Shown here piece by piece: positions 15,450 to 21,563 of a DNA stretch of 25,668 nt. Position 1 is the stretch's first letter; each line of letters starts with the position of its first letter. The DNA comes from an uncultured Erysipelotrichaceae bacterium. Its GTDB lineage: Bacteria > Bacillota_I > Bacilli_A > Erysipelotrichales > Erysipelotrichaceae. The position numbers and the translations under genes are program-made. The stretch spans positions 1 through 25,668 of the forward strand of contig CALEMD010000212.1 of the NCBI GenBank assembly GCA_937902945.1, in the 5' to 3' direction. Below the pieces are notes generated by a model. That model searched no databases, was not told the DNA's origin, and saw nothing but the letters and a program-made list of their open reading frames with translations.

Positions 15450-16175
15450 ATGTTTATACTTTTGAATATCTCTGTCCTTCACACATTGATCTACATCTTA
15501 GCAGCAGTGCTTCCGGCAGTCTTTCTGATGCGCTATATCTATTCTAAAGATCAGGCAGATAAAGAACCGCCGGCCTTGCTGAGAAAGCTAGTGCTGCTGG
15601 GAATGGCATCCGCCGGTGTTGCACTGGTGATTGAACTTCTTTGGGACAACTTTCTGATTCCGAATATTGCGTTTGCCAATACGACGCAATATGCAATCGT
15701 CTCAGCGCTGCTAGTGGGCATAACTGAAGAAGGCTGCAAGCTATTCTTCCTGTACAAATCAACCTGGAACAATCCGAATTTCAATTATCGGTATGACGGA
15801 GTTGTCTATGCGGTATTTGTATCTTTAGGATTTGCACTGCTTGAAAATATTATGTATGTATTCTCATATGGCTTATCTGTAGCGTTATCAAGAGCATTGC
15901 TGGCAGTGCCTGCACATATGGGCTTTGCAGTATTCATGGGATCCTTCTATGGACGGGCAAAGATCCAAGAAGTGCGTTACAGCAATGGCGGAAAGACAAT
16001 CAACCTAATACTTGGATATGTTACAGCAGTATTTCTGCATACATTCTATGATGCAGCTGCTATGATCGGCAGTGATGTTTCAGCAGTTGTCTATATACTC
16101 TTTGTGGTCATTATGTATGTGGTTGTATATCTGCGCATACGCAAAGAAGCTAACGAGGATAGACCGATATATTAA
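15450..16175 (+). CDS. PrsW-family intramembrane metalloprotease
   Basis: This 241-residue, multi-pass membrane protein probably has seven or eight helices and belongs to the PrsW family (PF13367). Active-site-type residues lie in membrane segments: Glu93-Glu94-x-x-Lys97 in TEEGCK, Glu132 in GFALLEN, His156 in PAHMGF, and His197 with Asp201 in LHTFYD. In Bacillus, PrsW makes the first cut of anti-sigma factor RsiW in response to envelope stress. No sigma/anti-sigma pair is present in this window, so the substrate here is unknown. AGAGGTGG precedes the ATG. The gene follows rsmI by 15 bases and is the last gene of the tmk operon, closed by a terminator six bases after its stop. Confidence 0.88.
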   Translation: MFILLNISVLHTLIYILAAVLPAVFLMRYIYSKDQADKEPPALLRKLVLLGMASAGVALVIELLWDNFLIPNIAFANTTQYAIVSALLVGITEEGCKLFFLYKSTWNNPNFNYRYDGVVYAVFVSLGFALLENIMYVFSYGLSVALSRALLAVPAHMGFAVFMGSFYGRAKIQEVRYSNGGKTINLILGYVTAVFLHTFYDAAAMIGSDVSAVVYILFVVIMYVVVYLRIRKEANEDRPIY

Positions 16176-16180
16176 CTCAC

Positions 16181-16218
16181 AAAGCAAGCTGAAAAAATCG
16201 TGAAAAGGCTTGCTTTTT
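16181..16218 (+). terminator. Intrinsic terminator after the prsW-like gene
   Basis: AAAGCAAGC (16181-16189) pairs perfectly with GCTTGCTTT (16208-16216), with an 18-base A-rich loop and a short T tail. Its 3' arm overlaps the likely -35 box of the next promoter (TTGCTT, 16210-16215). Confidence 0.8.
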
Positions 16219-16253
16219 AAATACGCAATGCTATAATGATAATGCTTCTCATT
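16210..16253 (+). promoter_or_regulatory. perR-rbr promoter with Fur-family operator
   Basis: TTGCTT (16210-16215) and TATAAT (16232-16237) are 16 bases apart. AATGATAATGCTTCTCATT (16235-16253) is an imperfect inverted repeat (AATGAnAA-nnn-TTnTCATT) that starts inside the -10 box and ends next to the ribosome site AAGGAG. It has the size and composition of a Fur/PerR box, suggesting autoregulation. The exact match to the PerR consensus (TTATAATnATTATAA) is only partial. Confidence 0.62.
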
Positions 16254-16264
16254 AAGGAGAAACC

Positions 16265-16666
16265 ATGAACTTACGCAACACACATCAGAAACAGGCAATT
16301 CTTGAAGCCATTCAGGGCATTGGCAAGCACATGAGTGCAGAACAGGTTCTGAGTGAAGTACAGAAAACAGATCCAGGCATTGGACTTGCGACAGTCTATA
16401 GGAATCTGAACCGGCTCGCTGAGCAGGGCAGAATTCAGAAGATTACTGCAGGTGATGTCAGCTTTTTTGACGGCAATCCTGAACCTCACGACCATTTCGA
16501 ATGTGAAGTATGCGGCAAGGTCACGGACATTGACATGAAGTACGATGCTGACATGGATCGTCTAGCTGAAAAGCAGTCAGGAATGAAGATCCTCAGACAC
16601 TCTGTGCTTTATGAAGGAATCTGCGCTGATTGCGCTGAAAAGGAGAAAAAACAATCATGGAATTAA
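16265..16666 (+). CDS. perR: Fur-family peroxide-sensing repressor, PerR-like
   Basis: This 133-residue DNA-binding repressor has a winged-helix domain (recognition part ATVYRNLNRLAEQG) and a C-terminal metal-binding domain. Aligning it by eye with Bacillus PerR places all five regulatory ligands: His22 (for H37), Asp69 (D85), His75 (H91), His77 (H93) and an Asp at 96/98 (D104). The structural zinc Cys pairs CEVC (80/83) and CADC near the C-terminus are also present. This supports a PerR-type peroxide sensor (iron-catalysed His oxidation) over Fur or Zur. The N-terminus is about 15 residues shorter than in Bacillus. AAGGAG lies four bases before the ATG. The gene overlaps the rubrerythrin gene by ten bases, a common PerR target, and an operator-like repeat covers its own promoter. 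Confidence 0.88.
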   Translation: MNLRNTHQKQAILEAIQGIGKHMSAEQVLSEVQKTDPGIGLATVYRNLNRLAEQGRIQKITAGDVSFFDGNPEPHDHFECEVCGKVTDIDMKYDADMDRLAEKQSGMKILRHSVLYEGICADCAEKEKKQSWN

Positions 16667-17196
16667 AAGGATCACAGACAGAGAAGAATCTAGAGTATGC
16701 ATTTGCCGGCGAAAGCAAAGCAAGAAACAAGTACACATATTTTGCTGAAAAGGCTCGTGAAGAAGGCATGCAGCAGATTGCCAACATTTTCGAAGAGACA
16801 GCACGCAACGAACAGGAACATGCTAAGCAGTGGTTCAAAGCACTGTGCGGCGGCGACATCCCTACAACTGAAGTAACACTGCAGATGGGAATTGACGGCG
16901 AACACGATGAGTGGACAAACATGTACAAAGAATTTGCTGATACAGCACGTGCAGAAGGATTCACAAGAATTGCTGCTCAGATGGACATGGTCGCAAAAGT
17001 CGAGAAGGAACATGAAGAGCGCTATTCAGCATTGCTCGGCAATGTAAAAGAGAACAAAGTATTTACAAAGGATGACGAAGTTGTATGGCAGTGTGAAATC
17101 TGCGGCTATACAGTAGTCGGAAAGAATGCTCCTAAGATGTGCCCGCTGTGCGGATACAAGGGATCCTTCTTCGAAGTAAAGAAAACAAACTATTAA
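16657..17196 (+). CDS. rbr: Rubrerythrin
   Basis: This 179-residue, cytosolic non-haem iron protein reduces hydrogen peroxide in anaerobes and microaerophiles. The N-terminal ferritin-like four-helix domain has the expected di-iron carboxylate/His helices (EYAFAGESKARNKY; EETARNEQEHAKQWF; VEKEHEERY). The C-terminal rubredoxin-like domain has CEICGY (Cys146, Cys149) and CPLCGY (Cys162, Cys165). Length is usual for the family. The start ATG lies inside the end of perR, with AAGGAG about 11 bases upstream, so the two are co-transcribed and co-regulated by peroxide. A terminator follows. The pair suggests an anaerobic or oxygen-sensitive lifestyle. Confidence 0.96.
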   Translation: MELKGSQTEKNLEYAFAGESKARNKYTYFAEKAREEGMQQIANIFEETARNEQEHAKQWFKALCGGDIPTTEVTLQMGIDGEHDEWTNMYKEFADTARAEGFTRIAAQMDMVAKVEKEHEERYSALLGNVKENKVFTKDDEVVWQCEICGYTVVGKNAPKMCPLCGYKGSFFEVKKTNY

Positions 17197-17226
17197 TCTT
17201 TGCCTGAAGATAATCGAAACAAAATG

Positions 17227-17260
17227 AAAGAGAGAGCTAAAATCAGTTCTCTCTTTTTTT
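17227..17260 (+). terminator. Intrinsic terminator after rubrerythrin
   Basis: AAAGAGAGAGCT (17227-17238) pairs with AGTTCTCTCTTT (17245-17256, one G-U pair) around AAAATC. A run of seven T follows (17254-17260). It lies between the convergent rbr and fic genes. Confidence 0.88.
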
Positions 17261-17268
17261 GCCGATCA

Positions 17269-18261
17269 CTATCGTTTTACATATCTTTGATTCTTGCTCT
17301 TTGGCTTATCGGGAATTGTCATGGTGACTAAGCCAAGTTTCAGTGCGGGAGAAAGGTAGTGAATTCTGAATGTTTCTCTGGATTTCAAATTTAACTGTTT
17401 CATAAGCGTCTTCGGGGTATATGGAACATCATAATCCATGACAGAAAGCATTCGTTCTACATACTCACTCAGAATCTCACTGGAATCATTATCCGTGTTC
17501 AGGATGTTTCGAAGAACAGAATCTATCTGTTTCAGCATAAATTCAATGAAGTAGTTTGAGCTGCCGACGGTATGACACATCGCAATAGCCGCATAGTAAT
17601 CTTCTTGAAATAATTCGATTTGACTCTCGAGAGGGACATATTGAAACAAAGGTTTCCACTTAGCTAATATAGCGGTATGCCAAAGTCTTGCCATTCTTCC
17701 GTTGCCATCAGTAAAAGGGTGAATAAAGACAAATTCATAATGAAAAACACAGGATAAAATCAAAGGGTGAACGACGTTTTGACTGTTTTTCATCCACTGG
17801 AAAAGGTCATCCATTAATTGCGGAACAAGTCTTGCTGGTGGGGCCATAAAAATACATATATCTCCATTGCACACGCCTTCTTCACCAGTTCTGAATTCTC
17901 CGGATTGGTTGACGGTATTCCTAGTCACAACAGAATGAACTCTCTTTATCGATTCAATGCTGTATGGATCAATGCTGTTTAAGTCTGCATAAGCAGCGTA
18001 AGCATTCTTGACTTCCTGTATTTCCTTTTCATTTCCTAAAACAAGATGACCATCGATAACATCTCTGACTTGATTCAGTGACATGGAATTGGCTTCAATT
18101 TTCAAAGAGGCATAGACAGACTTTATTGTGTTGTTTTTTCTAAGGTGCGGCCGGGTTTTAAACTTGTTTTGAATGGAGATTTCTCCTACTGTTTCGCTTA
18201 TAGAAGAAACGTAGGCAAGCATTGCATCATTGATGGAATAAGGCGGGCTATAAGGTGACAT
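17269..18261 (-). CDS. Fic-domain protein (probable AMP-transferase) with N-terminal inhibitory helix
   Basis: This 330-residue protein has a Fic core with the canonical motif HPFTDGNGRMAR (His181 catalytic), which transfers AMP (or a related nucleotide group) to a hydroxyl on a target protein. An N-terminal helix carries the self-inhibition motif as S52-LKI-E56-A57-N58; the usual Gly after Glu is Ala here, but the inhibitory Glu is kept (class II architecture). The end (about 265-330) resembles a winged helix (YTPKTLMKQLNLKSRETFRIH), as in Fic/DOC proteins that may bind DNA. AAAGGA lies eight bases before the ATG. The gene is monocistronic with its own promoter, and four 12-bp repeats surround that promoter. 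No separate antitoxin gene is adjacent. The target is unknown. Confidence 0.92.
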   Translation of the reverse strand: MSPYSPPYSINDAMLAYVSSISETVGEISIQNKFKTRPHLRKNNTIKSVYASLKIEANSMSLNQVRDVIDGHLVLGNEKEIQEVKNAYAAYADLNSIDPYSIESIKRVHSVVTRNTVNQSGEFRTGEEGVCNGDICIFMAPPARLVPQLMDDLFQWMKNSQNVVHPLILSCVFHYEFVFIHPFTDGNGRMARLWHTAILAKWKPLFQYVPLESQIELFQEDYYAAIAMCHTVGSSNYFIEFMLKQIDSVLRNILNTDNDSSEILSEYVERMLSVMDYDVPYTPKTLMKQLNLKSRETFRIHYLSPALKLGLVTMTIPDKPKSKNQRYVKR

Positions 18262-18290
18262 GGATTGTCCTTTCTATAATAAATAAGAAC

Positions 18291-18377
18291 GTTATCATAC
18301 ATGTTATTATACATAAAAAATTAATCTATGTAAAAAATATGACAAATTAGCGTGTTATCATACATGTTATCATCCAT
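18291..18377. repeat. Four 12-bp direct repeats (two tandem pairs) upstream of fic
   Basis: GTTATYATMCAT occurs at 18291-18302 (GTTATCATACAT), 18303-18314 (GTTATTATACAT), 18354-18365 (GTTATCATACAT) and 18366-18377 (GTTATCATCCAT). The two pairs are 63 bp apart start to start, equal to six turns of B-DNA. The fic-proximal pair covers the -10 box and the distal pair lies upstream of -35. This geometry suggests a cooperative operator. Confidence 0.85.
18306..18334 (-). promoter_or_regulatory. Promoter of fic
   Basis: Read on the minus strand, TTTACA (18334-18329) and TATAAT (18311-18306) are separated by exactly 17 bases. The -10 box is inside one of the 12-bp repeats (18303-18314), so a protein bound there would block RNA polymerase. 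Confidence 0.75.
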
Positions 18378-18392
18378 ATCGAAGTGAATGAC

Positions 18393-21300
18393 TTAATTGA
18401 TTTCTACATAATTATCAAGATGAAAACTGTATAGATAGCCTCTGACATGTTTATCAGGCCACAGGAGATGCAGGGCTCTTTTATATGCATGGAGCTGTTC
18501 TGCATAGCGCTGTTTCAGCTGCTCTGCATCCGCTGCATCTGTTTTGAAATCAATCAGAATAATGTCTGCTTCTCCAATGGCCGCAAAGTCCATTGATCCA
18601 ACCAGAGTCCGATTGTTTTCAAGATCATCCACAAAGAAAGGCATCTCTTTTCGTATATCTTTATCAAGACATTTTGCATAAATGGAACTGCTCGAAAAAG
18701 TGAGCAGTTTTTTCTGATCATAGTCGGATAGTTTATATGGTTCAAGATCTTCTTCTGTCCAAGTTCTATTTGGGAGAGAGGCAATGCATTCATGAATGGC
18801 TGTACCGTGTTCGGCACTGCTGGAAGACTTCGGATTCAGATCCGGAAGGCTGCGCATTTCAGATGAACTTGGTGATTCCTGAATAGGATATGCATGCACA
18901 TCTGCCGTGAAATGAGGAAGAGCCTGCGAATTATCTTTTTCTGTTTTGAAAACAGTTTTAATTGGCGCTGCGTCGATATATTCAATATGAAACAATTCTG
19001 ATTCAGAAAGGCAGCTGAGAACCAATCCTGTGATGCCATTGCGCTGACTCAGCAATGCCAAGGAGAGATCCTGAGGCTGATACTCTTTTTTTACAGCATC
19101 TACGAGATACATCTTTTCTTCTGCTCTAGTCATTGCTACATATACAAGCCTTGTAAACTCTTCTAGATCAGCCGTATCAGATTTATACTGTACTGCAATG
19201 CGCTGTACGGTAGGACGGCTGATGCGATAAGGCAGATCATAATGATTCATGCCCAGGTATAGAGAATCATCAACCAGCACATCGCTTCTTGAATCCATGA
19301 ATCTATTGGAAGAGGAACCCCAAAGGAAAACATAACGATACTGCAGTCCTTTTGATTGATGAATCGTTGTAATCGTTACTGTATCGTCATCCGCACCTTT
19401 AGACATAGCTTCATTGGATTTCTCGGTATCAGAAGCTTCAATGCTGCTGATAAAATCATGAATGCTTATATTGGGAGTGCTTACTGTTTTCTGAAAGAGG
19501 AAATCGAAGTTGGCCTGTGAACGTTCATCTAGTTTCTCATAGAAATCATTCTGCTGTGCAATGGCACTGAGAACAGAACTGATGGCAGAAGCACTTGCTA
19601 TGCCGGCAAGATTCTTCAGCTGTTCGAACACCTCCGGCATAAATTTATGAACACCGCTTACAAAGGAGTGCTTATCCTGCTTCATTTTGGCAAGCTCTTC
19701 ATCATTCAATCCGTACATTGGACTCGTCAATAAAACGAGCAATGAAATACCGTCATTTGGATTGCATATGCATTTACAGATGGCCAAGACGGTTTGGCAT
19801 AGATCAGAATGATAGAATCCCTCTCTTGCATCAAGGTCATAAGGAATCTGCAAGGCATCCAATGCATAGCTCATTGGGATCTTATCAGCGTGATTGCGGA
19901 AAAGAACTGCAAAATCCCGATAATGCATATCTGGATTCTTCTGTTTGATGTGCTGAATCTCTTTGGCAATCCATTCTGCTTTCATCTGCTTGCTGCCTAA
20001 GGATTCTTCCGATTCATTGCTATCTTCCGATTCACTGTCTGGTTCTGGATTTCTCAAAAGAACAGCCTGAACAGGGATAGGGCTTGGATCTTTCTGTTCA
20101 TCTCTTCCATAAGTAACATGGTCTTCCTCGTCATATGTGTCTAGGCATCCAGGTACATTCATCGCTTTTGAGAACAGAAGATTGCAGAAGCGGATAATTG
20201 ATTCACTGGACCGATAGTTATGTTTCAATTGAATAAGCAGATTGTCAGGTTCCTTCATAAGTCTTCGCATCAGCTGCGGCTTGGCATTGCGGAAACGGTA
20301 GATAGACTGTTTAACATCTCCTACTCTGAATACATTGTCTTTCTTAGCAATAGTTTCAATAATGGAATTCTGCAGTTCACTTGTATCCTGAAACTCATCA
20401 ATCATGATTTCATCAAAAGAACTGCGTACAAGTTCTGCGATTTCCTTCGAACCGCTGGTCAGTATCTGATATGCATATCGTTCCATATCATCATAATCAA
20501 TACTGCAGTCATCCAGCTTCAGTTTTTGAAATTGTTTTTCAGTGTCACTGGCCATTTCAACAAGCATTGAACATATCTCACTGAGATCATTGCTGTCCTT
20601 TACAAAGACATTTGGACTGTAAAGTATACCAAAGAGTTTTTTGCATTTATCTGTATATGTTTTTCTCAACTCTGAATAGGGTTTGTTCTTGCCATCCGCT
20701 GCGGTTGTATGCATCATTACTGCTTCATAGCGTGATCTGAAAGATTCGTAATCATGAGCTTCAAGAGCTTCTAAGATCGGTTCATAGAGAGCGAGCTGTA
20801 TAAGCACATCTTCTGGAGTGCATTTAGGTCCATCTTCAGCGGCCTTCTGCATCTTTGAAAGATAGCTCTGCTGAATATCCATCTGAAGCTTTAGGTAATT
20901 GAAAAATCCATCCAGTATTTCCGGCTTGAAACCGTTCATGTTCTGAACAGGATGGCAGCTGTTTTTGGCATGTGCATACCAGCTGTCTGGATCTGCCGAA
21001 GACAGTGCCTGATGATTTATTGACTGAATGATATTCTGCAGTGAATCAAAGTCATCGCTGCTGGATGTGGAATAGGTATGAAGCTGCAGCAGTTTTTCCG
21101 GCTGCGTATCCTGGTATGTTTTCAGCGTGTTCAAAAAGGCCTGGTTATGCAGCAATGCGGTTCTGCTGTCATCCAGTACGTGATCAGCAGCAGCGGGATC
21201 AAGACCAATGACATTGCAGTATTTCTTAATGACAGTCAGGCACCAGGAATCGATGGTTGTAATGCTGCAGGCATCTAAGCCGCTCAGCTGTTCACTCAGG

Positions 21301-21563
21301 TATTTTTTCTGAGCAGGTTGTGAACAGGTGTCATATAGTTCATGCAGTTCCTTAGCTACGCGTTTTTTCATTTCCGCTGCAGCAGCGGATGTAAAAGTCA
21401 TTGCCAATATCCTGCTGACAGGAATGTGATCCTGGGTGCAGCGTTTAATAAAGCGCGCAACAAGAACACCTGTCTTTCCAGCACCTGCCGAGGCACTGAC
21501 AAGTATGTTGGTGTTTACAGTTTCAATAGCCTGTCTTTGTTCAGTATCAAATTGCATGCTCAT
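18393..21563 (-). CDS. addA: ATP-dependent helicase/nuclease subunit A
   Basis: This 1,056-residue protein is the UvrD-like helicase and nuclease subunit of AddAB, which processes double-strand DNA ends for RecA-dependent repair. Helicase motifs are in order: Q motif FDTEQRQAI (5-13), Walker A SASAGAGKT (23-31), TFTSAAAAEMKKR, MIDEFQDTS (Walker B), GDVKQSIYRFRNA, HNYRS, TTIHQSKGLQY and LVYVAMTRAEEKM. The C-terminal RecB-type nuclease shows GTAIHE and ILIDFKTD (Asp1005, Lys1007), followed by YAEQLHAYKRAL. The protein is somewhat shorter than the ~1,200 residues usual in Bacillus. The start at 21563 is preceded by AAGGA and overlaps the addB stop by four bases; ATG 21557 is an alternative. All catalytic motifs look intact. 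Confidence 0.96.
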   Translation of the reverse strand: MSMQFDTEQRQAIETVNTNILVSASAGAGKTGVLVARFIKRCTQDHIPVSRILAMTFTSAAAAEMKKRVAKELHELYDTCSQPAQKKYLSEQLSGLDACSITTIDSWCLTVIKKYCNVIGLDPAAADHVLDDSRTALLHNQAFLNTLKTYQDTQPEKLLQLHTYSTSSSDDFDSLQNIIQSINHQALSSADPDSWYAHAKNSCHPVQNMNGFKPEILDGFFNYLKLQMDIQQSYLSKMQKAAEDGPKCTPEDVLIQLALYEPILEALEAHDYESFRSRYEAVMMHTTAADGKNKPYSELRKTYTDKCKKLFGILYSPNVFVKDSNDLSEICSMLVEMASDTEKQFQKLKLDDCSIDYDDMERYAYQILTSGSKEIAELVRSSFDEIMIDEFQDTSELQNSIIETIAKKDNVFRVGDVKQSIYRFRNAKPQLMRRLMKEPDNLLIQLKHNYRSSESIIRFCNLLFSKAMNVPGCLDTYDEEDHVTYGRDEQKDPSPIPVQAVLLRNPEPDSESEDSNESEESLGSKQMKAEWIAKEIQHIKQKNPDMHYRDFAVLFRNHADKIPMSYALDALQIPYDLDAREGFYHSDLCQTVLAICKCICNPNDGISLLVLLTSPMYGLNDEELAKMKQDKHSFVSGVHKFMPEVFEQLKNLAGIASASAISSVLSAIAQQNDFYEKLDERSQANFDFLFQKTVSTPNISIHDFISSIEASDTEKSNEAMSKGADDDTVTITTIHQSKGLQYRYVFLWGSSSNRFMDSRSDVLVDDSLYLGMNHYDLPYRISRPTVQRIAVQYKSDTADLEEFTRLVYVAMTRAEEKMYLVDAVKKEYQPQDLSLALLSQRNGITGLVLSCLSESELFHIEYIDAAPIKTVFKTEKDNSQALPHFTADVHAYPIQESPSSSEMRSLPDLNPKSSSSAEHGTAIHECIASLPNRTWTEEDLEPYKLSDYDQKKLLTFSSSSIYAKCLDKDIRKEMPFFVDDLENNRTLVGSMDFAAIGEADIILIDFKTDAADAEQLKQRYAEQLHAYKRALHLLWPDKHVRGYLYSFHLDNYVEIN

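Noticed and set aside
16265..16666. Zur or iron-Fur identity for the Fur-family regulator
   Set aside because: The five PerR regulatory ligands, including the Asp at the D85 position, and the overlapping rubrerythrin gene favour PerR, although this rests on manual alignment.
18291..18377. CRISPR-like repeat array
   Set aside because: The repeats are only 12 bp, directly tandem in pairs without spacers, and overlap a promoter.
17269..21563. fic plus addAB as a defence island
   Set aside because: addAB is a housekeeping repair operon, fic has its own promoter, and no mobile-element or other defence genes are adjacent.
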